DNA of 64,000 nucleotides. It comes from QYOJ01 sp964642545. GTDB taxonomy: Bacteria > Bacteroidota > Bacteroidia > Bacteroidales > FEN-979. The stretch covers positions 4,174 to 68,173 of the forward strand of contig CAZXQU010000005.1 in NCBI GenBank assembly GCA_964642545.1. The letters are read 5' to 3'. How positions within the stretch are numbered: the first letter of the stretch is position 1; the number at the start of each line of letters is the position of its first letter. Below are positions 36,244 through 44,697 of the stretch, one piece after another. The translations under genes and the position numbers were made by a program. Below the pieces are notes generated by a model that worked only from the letters and a program-made list of their open reading frames with translations, was not told where the DNA came from and searched no databases.

Positions 36244-39200
36244 ATGAAGATCTACAATCGCCTGAATAACATCATTGGCTGGGGTGTCTTCCTGATCGCC
36301 ACGGTAGTTTTCATCATCACCTCCGAACCCACGATGAGTTTCTGGGATTGCGGCGAATATATCGCAACTGCCTATAAGCTGGAAGTTGGTCACCCTCCGG
36401 GAGCTCCGCTGTTTCAGATGCTGGGCAGGTTTTTCTCTCTCTTTGCGATGGGAGATGTAACCCTTGTTGCCCGGATGGTCAATACCATGTCGGCACTCTC
36501 CAGTAGCTTCACCATCCTCTTCCTTTTCTGGTCGATCACGATGATCGCAAAAAAAATTGTCCTGCGCAATAGGGAGACGATGAACGAAGGGAGAATGTTT
36601 GCCATCATGGGCGCCGGGTTGGTTGGTTCGCTGGCCTTTACCTTCAGCGATTCGTTCTGGTTTTCAGCTGTTGAAAGTGAAGTTTACGCGATGTCCTCAT
36701 TCTTTACGGCGATTGTCTTCTGGGCGATCCTGAAGTGGGAGGAGCATGCTGATGAAGGCCACTCTTACCGCTGGCTTATATTGATCGCCTACCTGATGGG
36801 TCTCTCCATCGGGGTGCACCTTCTCAACCTACTGGCAATCCCTGCCATCACGCTGGTCTATTATTTCAAGAAGTACAAGAATCCAAACTGGAAAGGAATC
36901 ACCCTGGCATTCGGTGTCTCTGTCATCATCCTGGCTGTGGTGATGTATGTTATCATTCCATTGATTGTGAGGCTGGCAGGCTGGTTTGAATTCTTCTTTG
37001 TGAATACCCTGGGACTTCCGTTTAACATCGGGCCTGTGGTTTATTTCATTCTCCTGATCGGACTGATCGTTTGGGCGCTCATCTATACCCGCAGAAAACT
37101 CAAACCTGTTCTCAACGCCATCGTTCTCTCACTCACTTTCATATTGATTGGCTACTCTTCTTTCTTTTTGCTGGTGGTTCGAAGCAATGCCGATCCACCC
37201 ATCGACGAAAACAATCCGGAGAATGCCATGTACCTCCTCTCTTACCTCAACAGAGAGCAGTATGGTGACTGGCCGCTTTTAAAAGGGCAGTATTTCAATG
37301 CCCCGGTTGTTGGGCGCGAGGATGGGAGCCCCATCTATGCCAAAGACGAGAAAACAGGAAAGTATGTGGTTGTGGATGAGCGAAAAGGAACTGTTCCTGT
37401 CTATGATGAGCGGTTTATGACCATTTTCCCCCGCATGTGGGCCAATATGGAGCAACGGTATCAGGACGAATACATGCGCTGGGCACAGATCAAGGGCATC
37501 CCGATGCAGGTTACCGATGGTGACCAGAAAAAAACAGTTGCCCGGCCTACCTTTTCCGAGAACCTTCGTTTTTTCCTTAGATATCAGGTGGTACATATGT
37601 ACTACCGTTATTTTATGTGGAACTTTGCCGGCAGGCAGAATGATGTTCAGGGGTTGGGGAATAAAATCAATGGCAACTGGAAAAGTGGAATTCCATTCAT
37701 CGACAGATGGCGGTTAGGCCCTCAGGATAAGCCTGAGAGTATGAATAGCAATGCCGATAACAGCTTTTACTTTCTACCGTTGATCTTAGGTATTATTGGC
37801 ATCTGGTTTACAATCCGAAAAGATTACAAAAGTGCCATTGTGATCGCGCTTCTATTTTTGATGACAGGCCTGGCGATTGTCTTCTACCTGAATCAGTATG
37901 CCCCGCAGCCTCGGGAACGGGATTATGCCTACGCCGCTTCATTTTATGCCTTTGCCATCTGGATGGGACTGGGCGTGCTGGCACTCTTTGAGTGGATCTC
38001 CAGGAAGCTAAATCCCAAGGTCACTGCTATCGTAGTTACCCTGCTTACCCTATTGCTTGTACCTGGTATCATGGCTCAACAAGGGTGGGATGATCACGAC
38101 CGCTCGGGGCGCTCATCTGCCCTTGCCATCGCGATCAACTACCTAAATTCATGTGAGCCCAATGCCATCCTCTTTGCCAATGGCGACAATGACACATTCC
38201 CCCTTTGGTATGCACAGGAAGTGGAAGGGATCCGTACCGATATTCGGGTAGTTAACCTGAGTTTGCTGAATACCGAATGGTATATCGATCAGATGAAACG
38301 GAAAGCCTATGACGCCGACCCGGTACCGTTCTCACTTACAAAGGATAAGTACCGGATAGGAAATCGGGATGTGACCTATCTGATGGATGATCCTGCATTG
38401 AAGGGTATGTACATCAATGTAAAAGATATTTTTGATGTGATCGACAAAAACGAGGAGAGGTTGAAGATGAACACTCAGGTTGGGAAGATAGACTATTTCC
38501 CTACCAAGAAGTTCATGGTGACATACGACTCTGCAGCGATGGTTCGCAATGAACTGATTCCAACATTCCTGGCCGACAGAATGGACACCATCCGCTGGAC
38601 GATTAACCGGCCGGCAATCGAGAAGAATAATCTGATGATTCTCGACCTCCTTGCTACCAACAACTGGAAACGGCCCGTCTATTTCGTGATGACTACCAGT
38701 CCGAGTACATACCTGGGTCTCGATCCCTGGTTTTTCATGGAGGGTCTCACTTACCGGTTGCTCCCGGCCAAAGCGATGCCTTCGCCTGATGGACAAACCG
38801 GCGAGATAAATACCGACCTGATGTATGACCATGTTGTGAACAAGTTTACCTGGGGAAATATGGAAAAACCCGGAGTAAATATCGATGATAATAATGCCCG
38901 GATGGTCATGAATCTCAGGAATCTGATGAGCCGTCTGGCTATGGCCCTGGTTGATGAAGGGAAGCTGGATTCGGCTAAAGTGGTGATGGATCTCTCACTG
39001 GAGAAGATGCCTGATGCGAAGGTGCCTTACGACTATTTTGTAATGCCGTTGGCCAGAGGGTACTTTGCTATTGGGGATACAGCAACCGGCATGGAAATTC
39101 TGGAGCGGATCAGTAAGTATAAGACAGAGGAACTGGCCTATTACTTCAGCTTTCCTGATGCCGATCTTCCCGCACTGGACATGAGCATCCAGGAGGCGCT

Positions 39201-39324
39201 ATTTACAGTTAACAAGCTGGCAGAGGCAGCCACAGCGGTGGGTGTTGTCAACATTGCCGATGAATCGGAAGCTACCCTGAATCAGTATTATGATCAATAC
39301 ATGAAGAAAGTCTACCGGCCTTGA
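36244..39324 (+). CDS. DUF2723 membrane protein (TMEM260/O-mannosyltransferase-like)
   Basis: Large polytopic membrane protein of 1026 residues. The N-terminal family signature is SEPTMSFWDCGEYIATAYKL with EVGHPPGAPLFQMLGRFF, followed by about eleven hydrophobic segments up to residue 620 and an extracytoplasmic region (NYLNSCEPNAILFANGDNDT, IRTDIRVVNLSLLNTEWY). The C-terminal part (about 880-960) looks TPR-like (DSAKVVMDLSLEKMPD, LARGYFAIGDTATGMEIL). Related eukaryotic TMEM260 proteins are O-mannosyltransferases; a lipid-linked-sugar glycosyltransferase role is inferred. I use the ATG at 36244 since an in-frame start 27 codons earlier lies upstream of the likely promoter. Confidence 0.82.
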   Translation: MKIYNRLNNIIGWGVFLIATVVFIITSEPTMSFWDCGEYIATAYKLEVGHPPGAPLFQMLGRFFSLFAMGDVTLVARMVNTMSALSSSFTILFLFWSITMIAKKIVLRNRETMNEGRMFAIMGAGLVGSLAFTFSDSFWFSAVESEVYAMSSFFTAIVFWAILKWEEHADEGHSYRWLILIAYLMGLSIGVHLLNLLAIPAITLVYYFKKYKNPNWKGITLAFGVSVIILAVVMYVIIPLIVRLAGWFEFFFVNTLGLPFNIGPVVYFILLIGLIVWALIYTRRKLKPVLNAIVLSLTFILIGYSSFFLLVVRSNADPPIDENNPENAMYLLSYLNREQYGDWPLLKGQYFNAPVVGREDGSPIYAKDEKTGKYVVVDERKGTVPVYDERFMTIFPRMWANMEQRYQDEYMRWAQIKGIPMQVTDGDQKKTVARPTFSENLRFFLRYQVVHMYYRYFMWNFAGRQNDVQGLGNKINGNWKSGIPFIDRWRLGPQDKPESMNSNADNSFYFLPLILGIIGIWFTIRKDYKSAIVIALLFLMTGLAIVFYLNQYAPQPRERDYAYAASFYAFAIWMGLGVLALFEWISRKLNPKVTAIVVTLLTLLLVPGIMAQQGWDDHDRSGRSSALAIAINYLNSCEPNAILFANGDNDTFPLWYAQEVEGIRTDIRVVNLSLLNTEWYIDQMKRKAYDADPVPFSLTKDKYRIGNRDVTYLMDDPALKGMYINVKDIFDVIDKNEERLKMNTQVGKIDYFPTKKFMVTYDSAAMVRNELIPTFLADRMDTIRWTINRPAIEKNNLMILDLLATNNWKRPVYFVMTTSPSTYLGLDPWFFMEGLTYRLLPAKAMPSPDGQTGEINTDLMYDHVVNKFTWGNMEKPGVNIDDNNARMVMNLRNLMSRLAMALVDEGKLDSAKVVMDLSLEKMPDAKVPYDYFVMPLARGYFAIGDTATGMEILERISKYKTEELAYYFSFPDADLPALDMSIQEALFTVNKLAEAATAVGVVNIADESEATLNQYYDQYMKKVYRP

Positions 39325-39983
39325 AGACAAAATTCATCAAACGACCTTTCATCTGTCGCTTTTTCAGCAGGGAGCATCTTATCTGTGATGTCCCAACCAC
39401 GGAAAAAGAGATTTTCCTGACCTTCGACGATGGTCCGGTTCCCGAAATTACTCCAGTGATTCTGGATATCCTGAAAGAGCGGAATGTGAAAGCCACATTT
39501 TTTTGTGTTGGGGCCAATGTGGCTGCAAATCCCGAACTCTTTGAACGACTCATTGGAGATGGTCATGCAGTTGGAAATCACACCTATCATCACCTGCATG
39601 GGTGGAAGAGTCCGCCCGGTGCCTATGTAGAAGATGTTACACGTTGTGAGGCCCTGTTTCAGACAAACCTGTTTCGTCCGCCATACGGAAAGTTTACCCC
39701 ATCACAATACCTGCTTTTAAAGGACAAATACCTCTTTGTGATGTGGAGTGTCCTAACCCACGATTACAGCCGTCGGGTGAAGCCGGAACAATGCCTCGAC
39801 ATCGCGATTCAGAATACCCGTCCCGGCTCCATCGTCCTCTTCCACGACAGCATCAAGGCATCAGAGAACGTGTTGTATGCTCTCCCCAGATTTCTGGATC
39901 ATTTTCTGGAGAGGGGATATAGGTTTAAGGTGCTGGAGGGCCGACAACCCCTCCCCGGCCCTCCCCTAAAGGGGAGGGAGTAA
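39321..39983 (+). CDS. Polysaccharide deacetylase (NodB family)
   Basis: Predicted metal-dependent deacetylase of N-acetylated sugars, 220 residues. NodB motifs are intact: EIFLTFDDGPVPE (catalytic and metal Asp), VGNHTYHHLHGW (HxxxH), LFRPPYGKFTP and IVLFHDSIKAS. The start is a TTG overlapping the upstream stop (TTGA); no ATG is available nearby. There is no signal peptide, so it is probably cytosolic or membrane-associated. The last twelve residues (209-220, ending PGPPLKGRE) and the stop codon are encoded by a copy of the 61-base dispersed repeat, so the native C-terminus was probably different. Confidence 0.85.
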   Translation: MKTKFIKRPFICRFFSREHLICDVPTTEKEIFLTFDDGPVPEITPVILDILKERNVKATFFCVGANVAANPELFERLIGDGHAVGNHTYHHLHGWKSPPGAYVEDVTRCEALFQTNLFRPPYGKFTPSQYLLLKDKYLFVMWSVLTHDYSRRVKPEQCLDIAIQNTRPGSIVLFHDSIKASENVLYALPRFLDHFLERGYRFKVLEGRQPLPGPPLKGRE

Positions 39984-40006
39984 GTCCCCTTTAGGGGATT
40001 TAGGGG
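39946..40006. repeat. 61-base double-hairpin dispersed repeat, copy 2
   Basis: It differs from 18785-18845 at two bases. It covers the last codons of the deacetylase gene and reaches to 16 bases before the radC end on the opposite strand, filling a convergent spacer where it may also end transcription. Confidence 0.92.
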
Positions 40007-40022
40007 TTAAATGGACATTCCC

Positions 40023-40721
40023 CTACATCATCCCCTGGTCCGAAAAACTGAAAAAATCCCCATCTGTAACGATGATGTGATCAAGAACCGATAGTTCCAG
40101 GAGTTTGCCTGCTTCCACGATTTTGTGGGTTATCCGGATATCTGATTCACTGGGTTTTGTGTTACCCGAAGGATGGTTATGGCCGAGGATGATCCCCGTG
40201 GCATGATAATCCAGGGCAATCTTGAAGATCTTCTTTGGGTCAACAACCGTACCTGAGATACCCCCTTCACTGATGCACTCTTTCCGGATGAGCCTGTTGG
40301 CACGATTCAGCAAAAGGATCCAGAATTCCTCATACGGTTTATCCTGCATAACGGTTTTCAGCAATGAGAATGCATCCTGACTCCTTTTCACAAGAGATTT
40401 TCCGGGAGGAACAGATTCATTTCTGCGTCTTCCCAGTTCCAATGCAGCAGAGATAGTTATCGCCCTGGCCGGACCAACACCATGATTCTTTTGCAGATCC
40501 TTCACGGAGAGTTTCCCAAGTTCAGTCAGGTCATCATTGACATCCTCGAGAATCACTTTTGCGATCTCCACCGCCGACATCTCCTGGGTTCCTGATCCAA
40601 TAAGGATAGCAATCAACTCTGCATCGCTTAGGGCGTGTCTCCCCTTCAGCATCAGTTTCTCCCTTGGGCGGTCTTCTTCAGCCCACTGTTTGATGGTAAC
40701 ATGTTTTAAATACTTTTGCAT
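40023..40721 (-). CDS. radC: RadC family JAB/MPN-domain protein
   Basis: Protein of 232 residues with an N-terminal helix-hairpin-helix region (RPREKLMLKGRHALSDAEL, NHGVGPARAITISAALELG) and a C-terminal JAMM domain with GHNHPSGNTKPSESD (HxHPSG...D zinc motif) and the upstream acidic residue region. Despite the name, RadC proteins are not proven DNA-repair enzymes; they are common housekeeping genes whose biochemical role is unsettled. Divergent from birA. Confidence 0.92.
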   Translation of the reverse strand: MQKYLKHVTIKQWAEEDRPREKLMLKGRHALSDAELIAILIGSGTQEMSAVEIAKVILEDVNDDLTELGKLSVKDLQKNHGVGPARAITISAALELGRRRNESVPPGKSLVKRSQDAFSLLKTVMQDKPYEEFWILLLNRANRLIRKECISEGGISGTVVDPKKIFKIALDYHATGIILGHNHPSGNTKPSESDIRITHKIVEAGKLLELSVLDHIIVTDGDFFSFSDQGMM

Positions 40722-40759
40722 CTTTTTCCCCGTTAATCGGGAAAGAGGTTAAAAGGTTA

Positions 40760-40767
40760 TACATTTG
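40760..40767 (+). promoter_or_regulatory. Candidate -7 promoter box for birA
   Basis: TACATTTG matches TAnnTTTG and lies 17 bases before the birA ATG. No good -33 TTG is visible upstream. Confidence 0.4.
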
Positions 40768-40784
40768 GTTGAAAAAAAGTCGTT

Positions 40785-41531
40785 ATGGGGGAAATCGGTT
40801 ATGTCATAATTGAACTTGAAGAGGTTGACTCAACCAACCTATATGCCGAAAGGTTGCTCAGTAAAGGAACTGTTGAGGAGGGGACAGTAATCCAGGCGAA
40901 ACACCAGATCGCTGGAAAAGGGCAGGGGGAGAATCGCTGGGAGAGTTTGCCCGGACAAAACCTTACCTTCTCAATCGTGTTGCATCCCAGGTTCCTGGAA
41001 CCCGGTTGTCAGTTTCATCTCAATAAAGCAATCTGCCTTGGGATACTGGATTTTTTATCCGCATATGTTGATAGAGCGGTTGTAAAGTGGCCAAACGACA
41101 TCCTGATCGATTCAAAAAAGGTTGGAGGTATCCTGATCCAGCATAGTGTTGAAGGTGAAATTCTTGAGACTACTATCGTTGGGATCGGACTGAATGTCAA
41201 CCAGACGAAATTTGATCATAACCTTACGCGGGCTGCATCCCTCTTTCAGATCCTTCATCAGGAGTTGAAGCTGAAAGAGGCGCTGGTTCTGCTTTGTAAT
41301 GCGATTGAAGGACGTTATTCCCTGTTAAGGGGGAATGAGATAGAAAAATTGGAGTTTGATTTCTGCGAAGCATTATTAGGTTTTCAGGAAAAGAGAATTT
41401 TCCTTTTAAATGGAGAGGAAATTCAGGGCATCATAAGAGGTGTAGATGAATTCGGCCGGCTTCTGGTGGAGCATCCGGGAAACAACACCAAAACATACGC
41501 CCATAAAGAGATACAGTATTTGATGAAGTAA
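40785..41531 (+). CDS. birA: Biotin--[acetyl-CoA-carboxylase] ligase
   Basis: Attaches biotin to the biotin carboxyl carrier protein through biotinyl-AMP; cytosolic, 248 residues. Family motifs: LEEVDSTNLYAERLL, the AMP-binding glycine-rich AGKGQGENRWES (in place of GRGRxGRxW), LTFSIVLHP, VKWPNDILIDSKKVGGIL and VGIGLNVNQ. The N-terminal DNA-binding domain of E. coli BirA is missing, so it is a monofunctional ligase without repressor role. It is convergent with the following outer-membrane protein gene across a repeat-filled spacer. Confidence 0.9.
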   Translation: MGEIGYVIIELEEVDSTNLYAERLLSKGTVEEGTVIQAKHQIAGKGQGENRWESLPGQNLTFSIVLHPRFLEPGCQFHLNKAICLGILDFLSAYVDRAVVKWPNDILIDSKKVGGILIQHSVEGEILETTIVGIGLNVNQTKFDHNLTRAASLFQILHQELKLKEALVLLCNAIEGRYSLLRGNEIEKLEFDFCEALLGFQEKRIFLLNGEEIQGIIRGVDEFGRLLVEHPGNNTKTYAHKEIQYLMK

Positions 41532-41561
41532 TGGGGTCATGAAGTCATTTGGCAAAATAAA

Positions 41562-41623
41562 TACTTCGTCCTTCGTACTTCTAACTTACTTCTAACTTCT
41601 AACCTCTAACTTCTGACTTCTAA
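41562..41623. repeat. Short-unit repeat in convergent spacer
   Basis: The run cttcgtccttcgtacttctaac is followed by five or more variants of acttctaac. It extends to the stop of the minus-strand gene. The word cgtccttcgt also ends the repeat at 46150. Confidence 0.75.
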
Positions 41624-42387
41624 TTGTACCGTTTCCCAAACGTAAAACTAAGGTAGAGTGTCACGAATAGGTTCTGCTTGTGATTGAATGCCATGATAGG
41701 AATTCCTATCGGTGAGACGTCGAGGCATGCTCCTACTTCCAGCGCCTTAGGCCGTTTGTTTTTATTCCCAAATTCGAACTCCAGTCCACCTTTGGCATAG
41801 ATGCCAGGATGGAAACTCAATTCGAATAGACCGGCAAGCAGTGGTCCTCGTCCGTAGATGTCCTCGGCAAAATGATTGGCCGGATCGTACCGCTCCTCTC
41901 TGATTTCGTATTCATTCAAATTTACAGGATAGATGATATACAGGTACATCGGCTTTGCAAAACCAACCGAGACGCCTCCCATCCACAAAATGCTCAGCTG
42001 AACACCTCCCCAGTAGGGTTTTCGATTCAGGATATACTGCTGTCCTGTTCCGACACGAAGAAAGGAGACGGAATTCACTTTTCCGTAGATATAACTTTTT
42101 GAATCCGGATAATAGGGATTGAGGACACGGATCTCTTTGGACGATTTATAGGTAGAGTATTCTGCCTCCCACATCCAGATCCTGAGTGCAGTGCGGCTTG
42201 TGCCATAGCGGAACTTTAACCCCCATCCATTGGTGTGAATAAGTAAGCCGAGAGCCCATTGTTTCTCTGTCAGAACATTATCGGGCATCGTATCGGGCTC
42301 TGCCTGATACTGAGCATGAGCTGAACTTCCAAGAAGGCAACTTAAGGGCACAAGAATCAAGATCAGATATGCCTGTACTCGTTTCAC
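41620..42387 (-). CDS. Predicted outer-membrane beta-barrel protein
   Basis: Unknown function. The 255 residues begin with a signal peptide (AYLILILVPLSCLLGSSAHA, cleavage after AHA). The mature part alternates aromatic and polar residues (WALGLLIHTNGWGLKFRYG, VNSVSFLRVGTGQQY, WGGVQLSILWMGGVSVGFA, YLSFTFGKRYN), typical of an 8- to 12-strand outer-membrane barrel. The start codon is GTG. I recognise this as a conserved Bacteroidota protein type without a named role. A TACCTTTG box lies 26 bases upstream. Confidence 0.7.
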   Translation of the reverse strand: MKRVQAYLILILVPLSCLLGSSAHAQYQAEPDTMPDNVLTEKQWALGLLIHTNGWGLKFRYGTSRTALRIWMWEAEYSTYKSSKEIRVLNPYYPDSKSYIYGKVNSVSFLRVGTGQQYILNRKPYWGGVQLSILWMGGVSVGFAKPMYLYIIYPVNLNEYEIREERYDPANHFAEDIYGRGPLLAGLFELSFHPGIYAKGGLEFEFGNKNKRPKALEVGACLDVSPIGIPIMAFNHKQNLFVTLYLSFTFGKRYN

Positions 42388-42412
42388 TTGCAGTAGAGAT
42401 AGTGTATTGATG

Positions 42413-42439
42413 CAAAGGTAAAAATAAAAGTAGGGGCAA
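42413..42439 (-). promoter_or_regulatory. Candidate promoter of the outer-membrane protein gene
   Basis: On the minus strand TACCTTTG (42420-42413) matches TAnnTTTG; TTG at 42439-42437 is 16 bases upstream, slightly short. The -33 element lies inside the terminator hairpin of the upstream small lipoprotein gene. Confidence 0.45.
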
Positions 42440-42461
42440 TTGAGAAATTGCCCCTACTTTT
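42426..42461. terminator. Perfect hairpin terminator, possibly repeat-derived
   Basis: Arms AAAAGTAGGGGCAATT and AATTGCCCCTACTTTT pair over 16 bases around a GAGA loop. T-rich tracts flank both sides, so it can end transcription in either direction; its natural client is the small lipoprotein gene ending at 42485. Hairpins of the gtaggggcaatt type recur between genes in many genomes. Confidence 0.75.
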
Positions 42462-42484
42462 TAATTGTATAAACCGTAAATTCG

Positions 42485-42610
42485 TTAGTGTCGTTCTACC
42501 TGATACCGGCTTCGTTCACCATATGCTGCACAGGCCTGGCCAGAAGAGCATGAAGAAACAATCATGCCAACTACTATGATTGTCATAATCATGATAACGA
42601 CTTTTTTCAT
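42485..42610 (-). CDS. Small lipoprotein (41 residues, CAAY motif)
   Basis: This small gene occupies the otherwise empty 347-base spacer before ung. It encodes MKKVVIMIMTIIVVGM then IVSSC, a lipoprotein signal with a lipobox cysteine at 21, and a tiny mature part, CSSGQACAAYGERSRYQ ending VERH. Minute lipoproteins with a CAAY word are common in Bacteroidota. A near-ideal promoter sits 39 bases upstream and a strong hairpin lies 24 bases downstream, so it is a complete monocistronic unit. An in-frame ATG seven codons upstream is an alternative start. Function is unknown. Confidence 0.75.
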   Translation of the reverse strand: MKKVVIMIMTIIVVGMIVSSCSSGQACAAYGERSRYQVERH

Positions 42611-42648
42611 ATTTTTGACGGAGAGATTCATAGTAAGAGATTTGGTTG

Positions 42649-42678
42649 CAAAATTATACATTTCTTAGTTACTAACAA
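42649..42678 (-). promoter_or_regulatory. Bacteroidota promoter of the small lipoprotein gene
   Basis: On the minus strand TTG (42678-42676), a 19-base spacer and TAATTTTG (42656-42649) fit the Bacteroidota consensus TTG-N17-23-TAnnTTTG. It is the best promoter match I found in the window. Confidence 0.65.
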
Positions 42679-42734
42679 CAAATTTCAAGAGTGATTACGT
42701 AAAGTTATTAACTGTCAATCGTTCATAATTCCAA

Positions 42735-43415
42735 ATGGAACAAATCAACCCAAGCATTGAAGCAAGTTGGAAGGTAGCTCTCAGCCAGGCTTTTGATCAA
42801 CCTTATTTTGGAGAATTGAAAGAGTTCCTTTTAAGGGAGAGGAGTCGGTTTAACGTGTTCCCTCCCGGCTCTTTGATTTTTAATGCATTCAACCACACTC
42901 CATTTGATCAGGTAAAGGTGGTAATCCTTGGACAGGATCCATACCATGGACCCAGACAAGCTCACGGGCTATGTTTCTCAGTGCCTGAAGGGGTACCGGC
43001 ACCACCATCTCTTGTCAATATTTTCAAGGAAATCAAAGCCGATTTAGGTATATCTCTACCTGCTAACGGGAATCTCATACACTGGGCGGATCAAGGTGTA
43101 TTGTTATTGAATGCGACACTTACCGTTCGGGAGAACCAGGCTGGATCACACCAGGGTAAAGGGTGGGAACAGTTTACCGATGCAGCGATCCGGGCTTTAT
43201 CAGAGAACCGTGAAGGGTTGATATTCCTTCTCTGGGGGAATTTCGCGATTGCAAAAAGAGAACTGATTGATGCTTCGAAGCATTTTATCCTTACCGCACC
43301 TCATCCATCGCCATTATCGGCATCCCGTGGTTTTTTCGGTTGCCGTCATTTTTCCCAGGTCAACACATTGTTGAAACAAATGGGAAAAGAGGAAGTAGAT
43401 TGGAACCTCTCTTAA
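42735..43415 (+). CDS. ung: Uracil-DNA glycosylase
   Basis: Base-excision repair enzyme removing uracil from DNA, 226 residues. The catalytic water-activating motif is GQDPYHGPRQAHGL (Asp68, His71), with SVPEGVPAPPSLVNIFKEI, LLLNATLTVRE and the minor-groove intercalation loop HPSPLSASRGFFGCRHFS. Length and all family-1 motifs are normal. The next gene begins shortly after on the same strand. Confidence 0.97.
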   Translation: MEQINPSIEASWKVALSQAFDQPYFGELKEFLLRERSRFNVFPPGSLIFNAFNHTPFDQVKVVILGQDPYHGPRQAHGLCFSVPEGVPAPPSLVNIFKEIKADLGISLPANGNLIHWADQGVLLLNATLTVRENQAGSHQGKGWEQFTDAAIRALSENREGLIFLLWGNFAIAKRELIDASKHFILTAPHPSPLSASRGFFGCRHFSQVNTLLKQMGKEEVDWNLS

Positions 43416-43485
43416 TGACAGTATGGCCCCATTCCTTCTATTTGAGATAATCCGTAACTTCGTAGTTCTATTGATGGTCTGCCAA

Positions 43486-44643
43486 ATGCTAATAACTTAT
43501 AGCGAAAAACGAATTCTAAAAACCATATCCTGTTTTACAGCGATCTTTGTGCTATTGGTATCCTGTAAAAAAAACGATCCCCCCGCACTCTCTTATCAAC
43601 CGACTTTATACCAGATCGAGATCCCTTTCCGGTTTCCAACTCAATTGAATATCCCCTCTGACAATCCTATGACAGTAGAGGGAGTTGAACTTGGCAGGAA
43701 ACTTTTTTATGACGGACGGATTTCGGGAAGTACCCACCCCGACTCGATGATGTCCTGCAGTACATGCCACCTGCAATCCCGGTCGTTTGAATGTGGCATT
43801 GATCATCCTAAATTTATCGATGGACATCCATTTGGTGTAACCGGGATCCTCACACCACATTTCATGATGCCTTTAATCAATCTTGTATGGACCCATTCGG
43901 GATACCTGTGGAATGGTAGAGTTTATCCGGATAACCCGGCATCCGGCATCCGGCAACTGGAAGATCTGGTATGGATGGGTATTGTCGCTCCGCATGAGAT
44001 GAACAGCGATACGGTCAGGTCAAAAGCATTAATCCAGAGTATTCCCGGATATCCGGAGTTGTTTGAGAAGGCATTCGGGAGTTCGACCGTGACGGTGAAA
44101 AACATGGGAAGGGCGATCGCTCAGTTTGTACGAACCCTGATCAGCGCAAACTCCAGGTTTGACCAATATCTCAGGGGCGAAGTTCAACTGACGCCAAATG
44201 AACTTCACGGATATGTCCTTTTCATGACCGAACAAGGGGGAGATTGCTTCCATTGCCACGGAGGAGAGGGTAACCCGCTTTTTACGACCAATCTCTTCTA
44301 CAACAACGGAAAGGACTCTGTTTTTACTGATCTGCGCGACCGGTACCAGGTATCAGGCGCACTGGGCGATATCGGTGCTTATAAGGCTCCAACGCTTCGC
44401 AATCTGGTTTTTACAGCACCTTACATGCACGACGGGCGGTTCAAAACCATCGATGAAGTAATCGATTTTTACAGTTCAGGTCTGGTCTGGTCCCCTTATG
44501 TCAACCCGCTGATGCACCATATCGCTACAGGAGGGAACCAATTGACACCGGTTGAAAAAGCAGACCTTAAGGCGTTTCTGATGACGCTGACAGACAGTTC
44601 CTTCGTGAACAATCCGGACTTTGCGATGCCTGAACTTCCCTGA
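43486..44643 (+). CDS. Di-haem cytochrome c peroxidase family lipoprotein
   Basis: Predicted periplasmic or outer-surface di-haem protein of the CcpA/MauG family, 385 residues from this start. SCFTAIFVLLVSCKKND is a lipoprotein signal, which is why I prefer the ATG at 43486 over one 63 bases upstream that would add a second hydrophobic stretch. Two CxxCH haem sites are present (MSCSTCHLQ and GDCFHCHGGEG), with ELGRKLFYDGRIS, WNGRVYPDNPASG, LGDIGAYKAPTLRN and TAPYMHDGRFKTIDEV as in the family. The first-haem region FECGIDHPKF differs from peroxidases with a typical FGLG-like segment, so peroxidase activity is likely but unproven. Confidence 0.85.
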   Translation: MLITYSEKRILKTISCFTAIFVLLVSCKKNDPPALSYQPTLYQIEIPFRFPTQLNIPSDNPMTVEGVELGRKLFYDGRISGSTHPDSMMSCSTCHLQSRSFECGIDHPKFIDGHPFGVTGILTPHFMMPLINLVWTHSGYLWNGRVYPDNPASGIRQLEDLVWMGIVAPHEMNSDTVRSKALIQSIPGYPELFEKAFGSSTVTVKNMGRAIAQFVRTLISANSRFDQYLRGEVQLTPNELHGYVLFMTEQGGDCFHCHGGEGNPLFTTNLFYNNGKDSVFTDLRDRYQVSGALGDIGAYKAPTLRNLVFTAPYMHDGRFKTIDEVIDFYSSGLVWSPYVNPLMHHIATGGNQLTPVEKADLKAFLMTLTDSSFVNNPDFAMPELP

Positions 44644-44697
44644 AAGGCTCCACTCTCCAGCCTTGTCGTGTGTTCTTCAAGTCAGCTGGTGAGGAGT

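Noticed and set aside
40785..41531. BirA as a biotin-operon repressor
   Set aside because: The DNA-binding domain is absent; only the ligase domain is encoded.
44644..44697. Terminator between the cytochrome peroxidase and lipocalin genes
   Set aside because: A 6-base AAGGCT/AGCCTT stem exists but has no T tract on either side, so support is too weak.
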